This document shows positions 34,098 to 44,800 of a stretch of DNA of 64,000 nt, in pieces (position 1 is the first letter of the stretch; each line of letters starts with the position of its first letter). A program made the translations under genes and the position numbers. The notes beneath the pieces were generated by a model that was not told the DNA's origin, did no database searches, and saw nothing but the letters and a program-made list of their open reading frames with translations. This DNA is from an uncultured Bacteroidales bacterium. Its GTDB lineage: Bacteria; Bacteroidota; Bacteroidia; Bacteroidales; Muribaculaceae. The stretch is from the NCBI GenBank assembly GCA_900542185.1, contig UQMZ01000010.1:26011-90010 (forward strand). The letters run 5' to 3'.

Positions 34098-36698
34098 ATG
34101 AATTTCAACAATTTTACGATTAAGTCGCAGGAGGTGGTTCAAAAGGCGATAGATTACGCCAAGGCATCGGGCCAGCAGATGATTGAGCCGGAACATATAC
34201 TGAAGGCCATCATCTCCGAGTCGGAGCCAATCGTGAACTTTATCTTCCAGAAGACGGGTGCCGCGCTTGGATCGGTCAAGAGCGCACTGGACGCCGCGAT
34301 TGCCGCTTTGCCAAAAGTGTCAGGCGGTGACGTGGCTTTGTCACGTGAGTCAAACGAGGCTTTGCAGAAAGCCGTGGACTATTCCAAGAAAAACGGCGAC
34401 GAGTATGTGTCCGTAGAAGCCATGCTGATGGGCATACTCCAGACGCGCTGCAAGGCGTCGCAGATACTTAAGGACGCAGGTCTGACCGAAAAGGATCTGC
34501 AGGCCGCCATCCAGGAACTGCGCAAGGGCAACAAGGTGAAGGACCAGAGCGCCGAGGAGACATATCAGGCCCTGAGCAAATATGCCATCAACCTGAACGA
34601 CCGCGCGCGTAACGGCAAACTCGACCCGGTCATCGGCCGCGACGAGGAGATACGCCGCGTGCTCCAGATCCTGTCGCGACGCACCAAGAACAACCCCATG
34701 CTGGTCGGCGAGCCGGGTACCGGTAAGACGGCCATCGCCGAGGGACTGGCCATGCGCATCGTGCGCGGCGACGTGCCGGAGAACCTTAAATCGAAGCAGA
34801 TTTATTCGCTCGACATGGGTGCGCTTGTCGCAGGCGCCAAATACAAGGGTGAGTTCGAGGAACGGCTCAAGGCCATAGTTAACGAGGTGTCCGGTTCGGA
34901 CGGCGAAATAATCCTGTTCATCGACGAAATCCACACCCTGGTGGGTGCCGGCAAGGGCGAGGGCGCCATGGATGCCGCAAACATCCTGAAACCGGCCCTG
35001 GCACGCGGGGAGCTCCGTTCCATCGGAGCCACTACTCTGGATGAGTATCAGAAATATTTCGAGAAGGACAAGGCTCTGGAGCGCCGTTTCCAGAAGGTGA
35101 TGGTGGATGAGCCGGACGAGCTGTCGGCCATCTCGATTCTTCGCGGTCTGAAGGAGCGTTACGAGAACCACCACAAGGTGCGCATCAAGGACGAGGCCAT
35201 CATAGCCGCCGTTCAGCTGTCGGTGCGCTATATCACCGACCGTTTCCTGCCGGACAAGGCCATCGACCTGATTGACGAGGCTGCATCCAAGCTGCGTCTG
35301 GAAATGGACTCCCAGCCTCAGGCACTGGACGAGGCTTCGCGCAAGATCAAGCAGCTTGAGATAGAGCGCGAGGCTATCAAGCGCGAGGGCGACGACTACA
35401 AGCTTAAGGAGATAGACGAAGACTTAGCGAACCTGCGCGACACCGAGAAGTCGCTGCGCGCCAAGTGGCAGGCCGAGAAGAACGAGATCAACAAGATCCA
35501 GCAGAACAAGATAGACATCGAGCAGCTGAACTACGAGGCCGAGAAGGCCGAGCGCGAGGGTGACTACGCGAAGGTGGCCGAGATACGCTATAGCCGCATC
35601 AAGCAGAAACAGGACGAGAACGCGGCCATCCAGGCGCGACTGAAGGAGCTGCAGGGCGAAGGCGCCATGATCAAGGAGGAAGTGGACGCCGAGGACATCG
35701 CCGAGGTAGTGAGCCGCTGGACCGGCATCCCTGTCAAGAAGATGGCCCAGAGTGAGAAGGAGAAGCTGTTGCACCTGGAGGAGGAACTGCACAAACGTGT
35801 CGTAGGTCAGGAGGACGCCATACGCGCCGTGTCGGACGCCGTGCGCCGCAGCCGTGCCGGTCTGAACGACCCCAGACGCCCCATCGGTTCGTTCATATTC
35901 CTCGGCACTACCGGTGTCGGAAAGACCGAACTTGCCAAGGCCTTGGCCGAATATCTGTTCGACGACGAGGACATGATGACCCGTATCGATATGTCGGAGT
36001 ATATGGAGAAGCACTCCGTGAGCCGACTGGTCGGAGCGCCTCCGGGATACGTGGGTTACGAGGAGGGCGGTCAGCTCACCGAGGCCGTGCGCCGTAAACC
36101 GTACTCCGTGGTGCTGTTCGACGAGATCGAGAAGGCCAATCCCGATGTGTTCAACATTCTGTTGCAGGTATTGGACGACGGTCGTCTGACCGACAACAAG
36201 GGACGCTTCATCAACTTCAAGAACACCATCATCATCATGACGTCCAACATGGGTTCCGACATAATCCGCCAGAACTTCGAGGGCTTCAACGATAAGAAGG
36301 AGGACGAGAAGCAGGACATCATATCCCGCACCAAGCAGGATGTGATGGACCGCCTGAAACAGATAATCCGTCCGGAGTTCCTGAACCGTATCGACGAGAC
36401 GGTGATGTTCACGCCGCTGAGCAAGAAGGAAATCCTGGAGATTGTGGAACTGCAGGTGCGCAGCGTGAAGAAGATGCTGCAGACCAACGGCATTACCTTG
36501 GAGGTAACACCCGCGGCGCTCGACCTGCTGGCCGAGGACGGCTACGATCCCGAGTTCGGCGCGCGTCCCGTGAAACGGACCATCCAGCGCCTGGTGCTGA
36601 ACCAGCTGTCGAAAGACATCCTGGCGCAGAAAGTGGACCGCGAGCACCTCATCACCATCGATGTCCGCGACGGGGAGCTGGTATTCGTGAACAAGTAG
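34098..36698 (+). CDS. clpB: ClpB ATP-dependent disaggregase
   Basis: Hsp100 chaperone that threads aggregated proteins together with DnaK. The 866 residues show the Clp N-domain (1-145), a first AAA+ module with Walker A 'GEPGTGKTAIAEG' and 'ILFIDEIHTLVGAG', and the middle coiled-coil (about 400-530). The second module has 'LGTTGVGKTELAKALAEYLF' and 'VVLFDEIEKANPDVFNILLQ'. The coiled-coil makes it ClpB rather than ClpA or ClpC. Normal length. No heat-shock-type operator is evident in the 263-bp upstream gap. Confidence 0.97.
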   Translation: MNFNNFTIKSQEVVQKAIDYAKASGQQMIEPEHILKAIISESEPIVNFIFQKTGAALGSVKSALDAAIAALPKVSGGDVALSRESNEALQKAVDYSKKNGDEYVSVEAMLMGILQTRCKASQILKDAGLTEKDLQAAIQELRKGNKVKDQSAEETYQALSKYAINLNDRARNGKLDPVIGRDEEIRRVLQILSRRTKNNPMLVGEPGTGKTAIAEGLAMRIVRGDVPENLKSKQIYSLDMGALVAGAKYKGEFEERLKAIVNEVSGSDGEIILFIDEIHTLVGAGKGEGAMDAANILKPALARGELRSIGATTLDEYQKYFEKDKALERRFQKVMVDEPDELSAISILRGLKERYENHHKVRIKDEAIIAAVQLSVRYITDRFLPDKAIDLIDEAASKLRLEMDSQPQALDEASRKIKQLEIEREAIKREGDDYKLKEIDEDLANLRDTEKSLRAKWQAEKNEINKIQQNKIDIEQLNYEAEKAEREGDYAKVAEIRYSRIKQKQDENAAIQARLKELQGEGAMIKEEVDAEDIAEVVSRWTGIPVKKMAQSEKEKLLHLEEELHKRVVGQEDAIRAVSDAVRRSRAGLNDPRRPIGSFIFLGTTGVGKTELAKALAEYLFDDEDMMTRIDMSEYMEKHSVSRLVGAPPGYVGYEEGGQLTEAVRRKPYSVVLFDEIEKANPDVFNILLQVLDDGRLTDNKGRFINFKNTIIIMTSNMGSDIIRQNFEGFNDKKEDEKQDIISRTKQDVMDRLKQIIRPEFLNRIDETVMFTPLSKKEILEIVELQVRSVKKMLQTNGITLEVTPAALDLLAEDGYDPEFGARPVKRTIQRLVLNQLSKDILAQKVDREHLITIDVRDGELVFVNK

Positions 36699-36702
36699 CC
36701 TG

Positions 36703-36757
36703 GGAATTAAGGTCTTTAGGGTCTTTAGGGACTTTAGGGTCCTTAGGGTCTTTAAAG
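36703..36757. repeat. Tandem short repeat GGTCTTTAG
   Basis: Five to six imperfect units of about 9-11 bp (GGTCTTTAGGGTCTTTAGGG, ACTTTAGGGTCCTTAGGGTC) directly after the clpB stop. The same kind of unit is translated inside the HU-LysM gene at 52158-52262. Confidence 0.75.
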
Positions 36758-36760
36758 TCA

Positions 36761-36803
36761 AAAGCGGAATGGTGTGCCGGCAGGCGGCACACCATTCCGC
36801 TTT
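36761..36803. terminator. Bidirectional terminator between clpB and the DUF2807 gene
   Basis: Perfect 18-bp arms starting AAAGCGGAATGGTGTGCC with a 7-nt loop, flanked by A and T runs on both sides. It serves the two convergent genes. Confidence 0.88.
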
Positions 36804-36828
36804 ATTCATAGACGTTACGGGTTGGCGG

Positions 36829-37587
36829 TCAGTTGTGGATGTCGCCGGAACCCTGTATGATCTTTGAGACCTTGGTGGCCTTCAGGCTGCGGGCATTGAT
36901 GTTGCCCGAGCCCTGGCACATCAGGCTGGCGTTGGTGCACGAGCCCGCTAAGGTTATGTCGCCGGAACCCATTACCACGGCCCGCAATGTCGTTGTATTG
37001 ACGAGATTGATGTTCAGATCGCCCGAACCCATTACATTGGCCTCGACCGACCTGGAGTCCATCTTACGCACCAGGATGTCGCCCGAACCGCCGACATTCA
37101 CCTTGGCCGACGAAGATGACTCCGCACTGCCGACAACCAGATCGCCGGATCCAAAAACTCCTAACGTCACGACAGATGCCTTGACGGAACCGGCCGTGAT
37201 ATCTCCAGAGCCAAATAACATCAATGACAGGTTTGTGCCTGTAAACTTATCTACTTTCGCATCGCCCGATCCGTAGAGCATTATGCTCTCTACCTTGTTG
37301 CCGTATACCTTAATCTTCGCCGGCTCCTTTTCATAACTGTTCTCGCTGACGTGGATCATCAGATTGTCGCCCGACGACATGAGCATGATGCTTTCGCGAG
37401 CCTGCTTCGACCCTATGATTTCCACTCGAGGCGAGCCGGGGAGATATTCCAGGTCGGACGAAGTATAATTCATCACCTTGGAAAAATCTTCACCTCGGAA
37501 ACGCGTAAGGGTGCCGGCAGGCTCTTTTGCTCCCGCGATGCCCGCACACAAGGCGACGGCTATTATCGATATTACAATTCTTTTCAT
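36829..37587 (-). CDS. Exported DUF2807 (head GIN domain) protein
   Basis: 252 residues with a signal peptide (MKRIVISIIAVALCAGIAGA). It is built from about nine strands repeating 'GSGD' at roughly 20-residue intervals (LYGSGDAKV, LFGSGDITA, GVFGSGDLVV, ...), a right-handed beta-helix as in GIN-domain adhesin-like proteins. The function is not known. It is the last gene of the sigma-factor cluster, 18 bp after the DUF4252-like gene. Confidence 0.82.
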   Translation of the reverse strand: MKRIVISIIAVALCAGIAGAKEPAGTLTRFRGEDFSKVMNYTSSDLEYLPGSPRVEIIGSKQARESIMLMSSGDNLMIHVSENSYEKEPAKIKVYGNKVESIMLYGSGDAKVDKFTGTNLSLMLFGSGDITAGSVKASVVTLGVFGSGDLVVGSAESSSSAKVNVGGSGDILVRKMDSRSVEANVMGSGDLNINLVNTTTLRAVVMGSGDITLAGSCTNASLMCQGSGNINARSLKATKVSKIIQGSGDIHN

Positions 37588-37605
37588 CTTTATTCCCTCC
37601 TATTC

Positions 37606-38124
37606 TTATTCGTCCGTTTTATCATAATCCTCGTATTTCGACTTGGTCCTCACGAGGCCTTTATTCCAGTTTATCACCGACACTTCCGCGACATTAGGCG
37701 CATCAGAGTTCCATATCACCATCTGTGTGATTTTGTCGCCGTCATCGATAAATTTTTCATACACCGCATACTCCTGAACGCCCTGACTGGTGCGCATCAT
37801 GACCTCTACGCTCGGATTATCCTTCAGATACTGTTTAAGGATCTTCCTGGCCATCGCCACACTCTTCTCAGAATAACACTGATAGGAATAGAATGATGAG
37901 AAACCCTTGTCAAGACGGATGGAATGCTGCCCCGACGAGCTGGCCCATATCTTCTTGTTGTGTGCGAAACGTCCCGAAACGTATGTGCTCTCGACATTGT
38001 CTACTCCGGCGAGATCAGCAAAGATGTCCTGAGCATTTATAGAGCCGGCCATGAATGAAACCATGGAGGCCAGAAGCATGACCGTCACGCAGTATTTCTT
38101 AGATGTATTCTTTATTATGTTCAT
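37606..38124 (-). CDS. DUF4252-like exported protein
   Basis: 172 residues with a signal peptide cleaved near SINAQD. The mature part 'DIFADLAGVDNVESTYVSGRF...' and 'VMMRTSQGVQEYAVYEKFIDDGDKITQMVIWNSD' resembles the small exported DUF4252 proteins that Bacteroidetes encode next to ECF sigma factors. It lies 13 bp after the probable anti-sigma gene. Role unknown. Confidence 0.65.
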   Translation of the reverse strand: MNIIKNTSKKYCVTVMLLASMVSFMAGSINAQDIFADLAGVDNVESTYVSGRFAHNKKIWASSSGQHSIRLDKGFSSFYSYQCYSEKSVAMARKILKQYLKDNPSVEVMMRTSQGVQEYAVYEKFIDDGDKITQMVIWNSDAPNVAEVSVINWNKGLVRTKSKYEDYDKTDE

Positions 38125-38137
38125 AGTTATGTGAGTT

Positions 38138-38905
38138 TTAGAGGTTATAAATGTCGTTCATTTCCATTTCATATCGAGACTTGACATCGCTTATCCTGAA
38201 GTTTTCCTCGGTCATTCCGCTTTCAAGCCGCACGAAAACTGTACTGAGGATTGCATCGGCCTCGCGTTCGTCGGTTACGACATGGTAATTTGCTGCCACA
38301 AGGCGTTCTTCCTCCTCCTCCGAAAGATACAGATCGTCGTCGCTGTCTGTCTCTACCGGCTTATGCTTCACGGCCTTGCGCGCCGCTTTCTTATGAACCG
38401 AAGCCAACTTCCGCGATTCCTTTTCAACCGCAGGAGCGACCGCCCGGGGCAGTTCCGGCGTCATAAAAAGGATCGTGTCGGTCGAGACCGGTCTGACATC
38501 CGGCGTTTCGCTTACAGCCATTCCGGCCTTATCTCCGACCATAGCCTTATCGTTTGACTTAAGAAACGGTATCGTCAATACCACAGCCATACATGCGGCG
38601 GCGGCACAGGCAGTCATAGCGCGCCTGCGCCATCCGAAGCCCTTGCGTTGCGGTTCCCTTTCTCGAGCCATTTCCACTTCAAGGGCGGCATTTATGCTCC
38701 GCGATACTTCAAGCGGCATTTCGGCATAATCCTCCCCCGCCTCAGTCATGGCACGGAACATCTCACGCTCCATCTCCAGGTCTGCGGGCAGCTCCCTGTC
38801 CGTGGCGAAGAAATCCGCAAGCCGCTGCTGCTCGGCGGGTGTCGATTGCCCGTCGTACCATCGGTTCAGTATTTCGCGTATGTCGTTGTATTCGTTCATA
38901 GTCAT
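38138..38905 (-). CDS. Probable membrane anti-sigma factor
   Basis: 255 residues. The cytoplasmic N-terminus 'EYNDIREILNRWYDGQSTPAEQQRLADFFA' resembles Bacteroidetes anti-sigma regulators without the zinc Cys/His set. It is followed by a single transmembrane helix (about 95-112, AMTACAAAACMAVVLTIPFL) and an acidic periplasmic part. The ATG overlaps the end of the sigma-factor gene by 4 bp, the classic sigma/anti-sigma coupling. Assignment rests mainly on this position and topology. Confidence 0.7.
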   Translation of the reverse strand: MTMNEYNDIREILNRWYDGQSTPAEQQRLADFFATDRELPADLEMEREMFRAMTEAGEDYAEMPLEVSRSINAALEVEMAREREPQRKGFGWRRRAMTACAAAACMAVVLTIPFLKSNDKAMVGDKAGMAVSETPDVRPVSTDTILFMTPELPRAVAPAVEKESRKLASVHKKAARKAVKHKPVETDSDDDLYLSEEEEERLVAANYHVVTDEREADAILSTVFVRLESGMTEENFRISDVKSRYEMEMNDIYNL

Positions 38906-39441
38906 GAGGAAAGATTATTATTATCCATCAGTTCCCGGAGTCTACGTCGTCCGCGCGACAGCAGCTGCCTCACATTCGCTTCCGACAGTCCTGTGGCTTC
39001 GGCAATCTCCGCGTTGTCAAGGCCTCCGAAGCTGCTTAGCCTTACCACCTTGCTTTGTCCCGGCGGAAGCGAGTCTATCAGCACCTCTATCCTGTGCCGG
39101 GTGTCGCGGTATTCGGTCGACGCCCTTTCTTCCGGAGCCTTGAATTCGGCTACTTCATCGAGCGTTACCGCCGGTTTCCGTCGCCGCATCATCGTGATGC
39201 ACTCCCTTCGCAGGGTTGAAAGGGAATACATCCTCAACGCACCGTCATCGTCCGGAATATCGACACGATGCCGCCACAGTTTGATCTGTGTTTCCTGCAC
39301 CACATCGGCGGCATCGTCGGGCGGCATACCCATCTTCAGCGCCAAACCATACATCAATCGCTGAAGCGGCAGTACCCGTTGTCGAAATTCCTTCTCGGTC
39401 ATCGGTTCACTTTCCGCCGCCCTGACTGCCTCCCTGGCCAC
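38902..39441 (-). CDS. ECF-type RNA polymerase sigma factor
   Basis: 179 residues with region 2 ('LPLQRLMYGLALKMGMPPDDAADVVQETQIKLWRHR') and region 4 ('IDSLPPGQSKVVRLSSFGGLDNAEIAEATGLSEANVRQLLSRGRRRLRELM'). The start overlaps the end of the upstream receptor gene by 35 bp. With its anti-sigma partner it probably controls this cluster. Confidence 0.93.
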   Translation of the reverse strand: MAREAVRAAESEPMTEKEFRQRVLPLQRLMYGLALKMGMPPDDAADVVQETQIKLWRHRVDIPDDDGALRMYSLSTLRRECITMMRRRKPAVTLDEVAEFKAPEERASTEYRDTRHRIEVLIDSLPPGQSKVVRLSSFGGLDNAEIAEATGLSEANVRQLLSRGRRRLRELMDNNNLSS

Positions 39442-41686
39442 TGCCGCTATCTTCCTTCTCTATATTGGCCGCAGTCTTCTTCACACTTGCCTTCAGACCG
39501 CCGAACTTGTATGAAATGTTAAGTCCCACGTTCCACTGGCTGTAACGGTTGTGACTGGTGAACCGTACCGTTTCGTCCTTCTGAGTATAACCGTTGGTGC
39601 GGTGCGAGGGCAGGAAATTGCCGGCATTCACGCTGATATTAAGGGCGTCGTCTTTCAGGAAGGCACGACTGGCACCGATTCCGTAATAATATCCATTCTG
39701 ACTGCCTCTGCTCTGTAAATCCAGCCACGGCGTATAGAATCCGCCGTATGCGCTGAGACGTACCTTGCACGGCAACTTATAGTTCAGGTTCGTATTTCCG
39801 TAAAACTGCCATCCGCATCTTTTTGCCTTAAGCATATCGGAATTCGCCATCATATAGGTATAGGACGTGGAGGCATATATCGACCAGCGAAGGTCCGGTA
39901 TTATGTTCCAGTCTCCGTTGAGATCGAGACTGACGGCATGGGATTTTCCGATGTTGGCGTAAGTGGTGTTCATGACGTTATCCTTCATGAAAATTATGTC
40001 GTTCACCATATTGGCAACGTATCGGTAATTGATCTTCGCGCCGCCGGTGATTTTACTGCCGTCGTAATTGGAATACGCCAGCGACACGTTGTGTCCCTTC
40101 TCGCTCTTAAGGTCGGGATTACCATACGAAATCTGACCGGGAGTCATCACGTTTACATACGGATTCAGTCTCCACAGACTGGGCCGCGAGATACGCATCT
40201 GATAAGCGGCGCGCAGACTCGATCCCTGCGTGATGTTATAGCTGACGGCGGCGTTCGGCACCAAGTCGTTGAGGCGTGTGATGAAATCGGGATACTCCCC
40301 TATCTTATACTTCAGTCCCATGCGTGTATGCTCGTAACGCAATCCGGTCTTGAGATTCCATTTGTCGAACGTACCGGACCAGGAAACGTATGCCGCGTAT
40401 ATATCCTTGAACTGACTCAGCTTCACGCGCATCGACTCGTTCATGGCGGCATCGTCCGGACTCGTGCCGAAATAAGGCCTGGTATCGGCATCCGTGGGAT
40501 TCAGATTCATCTTGGCGCCCGCCTCGATCAGATTATGCTTGTTCAGCTTGTTGGAATAATCTATCTGAAGCACATGCGTATTATAACCGGTCAGTTCCTT
40601 GCTGCGCGACCATGGCGATTCCGTCACATCACCCTCAAGGGCTTCGGTCACGTAATCAGTCAGATAATTGTTGTGACCTAAATCGTATTCATACGAAACC
40701 ACAAGCGTGTGATCCTCGCGTCCGAAGGTATGCTGATACGACGCCGAGAAACCGAACCCGTTATAATGACCGCTGTTCTTGCCGTTGCGGTTCAGATTCC
40801 AAAGCACCGACATGTCGTTACCGTACATGGTGCGGTTCTCCCGGCTGTCGTTCCCCCAGCTGTTGAAGCTGTAATATCCGGACAGCGTAAACAGATTGAG
40901 CGTATCAGGCTCCCATGACATATTGAAGTTGGCCCCGGTATAATCCCAACCGCTCTTATATCTTGAATGTGACCGCATCAGATGGTTGGGACCTCCGGTC
41001 AGGTCCTCCTGCTCACGATCGCTGGTGTTCCAGCGTGGCCAGATCTTGCCGTTGTTATAGTTGACCGTAGCATCGAACATAACCTTGTTGGCCTTGAACC
41101 TTGAGTTTACGTATCCTCCGGCCTGCCATGAGTTCACCCATCCCGACAGCTGCGTCATGAATCCGCTCAGATTCTGCTTCCGGTCCGTGACGATATTCAG
41201 GATTCCTCCCACGCCCTCGGCCTCGTACTTGGCTCCCGGCTCGGAAATAACCTCTATCTTTTTGATTGACGACGCCGGTATGGATTTCAGCACAGTCTTA
41301 AGATCGCCTTTCAGCATCGGGTCCTCGCGGTTATTCATCAGTATCTTGAAGCTGGACTGCCCGTTGACCTTTACGTTGTCCTCGGCGTCCACCGTCACAC
41401 CCGGCACTTTACGCAGGATCTCGAGTATGTTGGAGCTGCCCGACTCCGAGTCCTCGGTCACGTTGTATGTTAGTTTCGCGCCGTCGCTCTCCACTAATTT
41501 CTTCTGCTGCACTATCACGAAATCCTCAAGGTCCGTGTATCCGGCCGCGCCGACGGTATCGGTCTCGACCGTCGGCGTGGCGGATATCGTGGTGTCAGGA
41601 ACCTCCGCGGTCGCCGCAACCACAGCTATAGTATTCAGGTATGAAATCAGTGAAAAGGCCGTTACGGCCATAATTGTTTTGTTCAT
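39407..41686 (-). CDS. TonB-receptor-like outer membrane beta-barrel protein
   Basis: 759 residues with a signal peptide (MNKTIMAVTAFSLISYLNTIAVVAATAE). The plug-like region runs 'NILEILRKVPGVTVDAEDNVKVNGQSSFKILMNNREDP...SIPASSIKKIEVISEPGAKYEAEGVGGILNIVT'. The remainder is a beta-barrel of the OMP_b-brl_3 type, closing with ISYKFGGLKAS and a Gly/Ser-rich tail. The carboxypeptidase-like domain common in such proteins is missing. Substrate unknown. It heads the sigma-factor cluster. Confidence 0.87.
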   Translation of the reverse strand: MNKTIMAVTAFSLISYLNTIAVVAATAEVPDTTISATPTVETDTVGAAGYTDLEDFVIVQQKKLVESDGAKLTYNVTEDSESGSSNILEILRKVPGVTVDAEDNVKVNGQSSFKILMNNREDPMLKGDLKTVLKSIPASSIKKIEVISEPGAKYEAEGVGGILNIVTDRKQNLSGFMTQLSGWVNSWQAGGYVNSRFKANKVMFDATVNYNNGKIWPRWNTSDREQEDLTGGPNHLMRSHSRYKSGWDYTGANFNMSWEPDTLNLFTLSGYYSFNSWGNDSRENRTMYGNDMSVLWNLNRNGKNSGHYNGFGFSASYQHTFGREDHTLVVSYEYDLGHNNYLTDYVTEALEGDVTESPWSRSKELTGYNTHVLQIDYSNKLNKHNLIEAGAKMNLNPTDADTRPYFGTSPDDAAMNESMRVKLSQFKDIYAAYVSWSGTFDKWNLKTGLRYEHTRMGLKYKIGEYPDFITRLNDLVPNAAVSYNITQGSSLRAAYQMRISRPSLWRLNPYVNVMTPGQISYGNPDLKSEKGHNVSLAYSNYDGSKITGGAKINYRYVANMVNDIIFMKDNVMNTTYANIGKSHAVSLDLNGDWNIIPDLRWSIYASTSYTYMMANSDMLKAKRCGWQFYGNTNLNYKLPCKVRLSAYGGFYTPWLDLQSRGSQNGYYYGIGASRAFLKDDALNISVNAGNFLPSHRTNGYTQKDETVRFTSHNRYSQWNVGLNISYKFGGLKASVKKTAANIEKEDSGSGQGGSQGGGK

Positions 41687-41813
41687 TTTGTGGAATCTGA
41701 ATTAATTACACTTATAAGACGCGCTGACTTCACGATTTGTGACACTATCGCTGAAAAAAGTTGCATTGCTACATGCCAAAGGCATCTCCCTACAGTATAT
41801 CAAGCATTTATTC

Positions 41814-44800
41814 TTACCTTGCCAGCGACACGTTCACCGCAATACCGTAGTTGGAATTGCTGGTGGGATATGCGTTGTTGGACACTAACGGGGTGTTGGT
41901 CTGATGGTCGAAGAACATGGAGAGCGTGATACGTTTCGACAGCTGATAGCTGGCCATGAAGTTGACCGAGAATGTCTCTGTGCCCTGCGTGGCCTGCGTG
42001 TATGCGGTCTCTATGCGGCGTATCAGCGACTGGTTATGGCTCCACGAGAAGTCGAGGTTCAGAGTCAGATCGTTGCTCACCATACCCTGCTTACTGCCTA
42101 TCTTCAATATCTTGTTGAAATTGGCAATCTTATAGCCTGCGCCAACCTGAAGCTGCTTGCTGGACGTCTCCACAATCTGACCGGCCGAGGTGTTGAGGTT
42201 CAGTGTACGAGCGTCACGGTATTCGGCATTGAGTGTCAGGTCATTGTTCATCGTGACCTTAAGACCGATCAGCGGTGCGAATTTTTCGGTAATCGCAACG
42301 GACGGTATATTGAACGGAGACGAGGGCTGAGGCGTCTGGGTCTGTTCGTTCATCACGAAACCATTATTACCCATACCGTTGCCAACCCAGTTCATGTAGC
42401 TGGAATACGACCCGATGGAGTATGTGCACTGATATGCATGGTTCAAAGTGATAGACTTGAACCAGCGGCGCAGGTTGCCTATGTTTATTATGCCGTCGTA
42501 AGTGATTCTCCAGTTCGGCAGCATCGACGACAGCCCCGGGAACAAATTAAGCGTCTGTTTGCCCGGCTTGGTGCCTGTATAGGCCGCTAAGAACGCCGGG
42601 ATAAGCACATCTGGGCTGGTGGCGCTGACACCGCCGTTCTTGCCGTCATATTCGGCACCGGCGTATGGGGTGTCGGCCAGGAAGCCGGTAGTAGGATAAT
42701 TGGTACCGGCATACTGGGCCTCTACCCTTGCGGCAACCTGCGGGATATACGCTAAGAAGTTGCTGAATTCCTTGGACGCATAGCCGTTGGAAGCCTTGCT
42801 TGTGCGCATGGCCGTGGCGATGGCGCAGTGTGTACGCACATACTGGCCGGAGAATGTGGTAGGATTGCCGGCATACATGAACTGCATCTGCTCCGTGCGG
42901 CTTTCGGTCAGGTTGGACGTCAGCAATATCTTCAGGCCGCGTATCGGCTCAAGGTTAAGTTCGAAGTTGAACTCGTTGCTCTTGTTCCACAACGCGGGCG
43001 AGATCTGCTCGCTGTCCGTGATGAGCCAGCCGCGTTCCAGAGCCTTGTCCACATAACCCTTGTCATAAAAACCGAACGCGAAATCCAGACCGGGAGTCAT
43101 GGGTCCGTGACTGTTGTTCTGGCCGAATATATCGCCGACGTTCGGTGCGAACAGCGGCAGATTCAGCGAATGGCCGCTGCGCCAGCGGAACGATGCCGAG
43201 CGCACCATCATCAGGAAACGCAGCGAATGGTCGGCTATCTCCTGTCCGATGCCCGGCTTGTCGGCGTTGGGCATCTGCGAGATCAGCAACTTCACCTGCT
43301 GATGTCCGGTGTCGGTGATCTGGATGGTGTTGGCATCCTTTACCTTATAGTTGATCTTTCGGCGCTTTCCGTCGACTTCTGCCGACAGCCGAAGTTTCTT
43401 GGTGTTGAGATTGTGCTTCACGGTTATGGCCGTATCGGCGAGCTGGATGGCACGTTCCACTTTCTTGACCTTGCTGTTCTTGTCGTCGGTTTCCTTACCG
43501 GTCTTAAGCGCACCTTTGCCCTTTTCGTTCTTTCCCTTGTTGCGGTCGTTGTTACGGTTTCGGGCCGAAGTCGAGGCGGAAAAACGCTTGTTGATGCGCT
43601 GCAGATATTTCGACTTGTTGTACAATGTCTCGAAATTGAATTTGGCATCGGCGTTCCAGTTGCTCTGGTTCTGGATGGAGTTGCCTAAGTACACGTCGTC
43701 GACAGTGGCACCCTTATCCCAGCGATAGGTGGAATTGTAAGATACGTTGCCCGACAGATAGTCGAGGAATGGTATCTTGTTGAACGGAGCCCGATAGGTT
43801 GCCGTAAACGTCTGGTTATAATTCCATGGCGTGCCGAGTCCCTTGAGCGACGACAGCACGGTGTCTTTCCACTGCTTGTACTTGTCGGGGAAGAGCTTCT
43901 TGTTCACCGCGCCGATAGTCTCCTCTATTCGCGCCGTGGTGTTGGAGGCGAAGCTGAGCTGCAGCGACTTGATCAGGTTCCAGTTGATGGATAGCTGGCG
44001 GTCCCAGGTGAAGTTCTTGCTGACCTGCACGGGAAGCTGGAAGTCGACGTCCACTTCGCTGCGCGTCTGCTGCTCGTAGTAGTAGCGGTGCATCGACGTA
44101 TAGAACGTCAGGCTCTGGAACAGCCAGTTGATCTCCCAATCTTTCAAGAACTTGGCTGCACGCTTCTTGCTCTTGATCCACGAGAACGGCTTAAGGGGCT
44201 TGAAGTATGGCGTGTAGCTGTACTGGAACGAGCCTCTGTAATCGCGGGTGTTCTCGTATTCTGTGGTCGGGTCTACGTTGCGCTGCTTGTTGAACGAGAA
44301 GTTCAGCTGGAAGTTGGCGGGGTCCCACGGCATCGGCTTCTTGCTCTGCACGTTGAAACGGAAATTGGAGATGGAGAAGCTCTCCACGCTCTTGCGCGTC
44401 ACGGCATACGACTTGATTGAATCCTTCTCATGCTTTGTCGCGGCGGCGGCCAGAGCGTCCTTAAGCAGAATATCCTGATCCAGCGGGTTATAGCGCGGCG
44501 TAGTGGTTTCCTCCGACTTGCTATAATAGATGGGTGCGGACAGCTTTGCCTTCTCGGGCAGGATTTTGCCGGCATCGGCCTGTACGGAAACATTATACTG
44601 ATTGTACGTATCGAGACGGCGCGACGAGAGTCCCTGATCCACGGCTCCGAATCCGTCGGTCTCGCGATGCCAGGTGAAGTTGACGTTGGCTATATCGGAT
44701 ATGGACAGCGCGGCGTTGGCGTTTACGGCCCAGCCTCCGTTCTCGTTAAAGTCGGTGACACGCATTTCGTTGACCCATACTATGCCATCCTTGACCGAGT

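Noticed and set aside
35424..36809. 461-residue minus-strand frame starting in the clpB 3' repeat
   Set aside because: Antisense to clpB; its TLKTLRTLKS start is only the 9-bp repeat read in frame.
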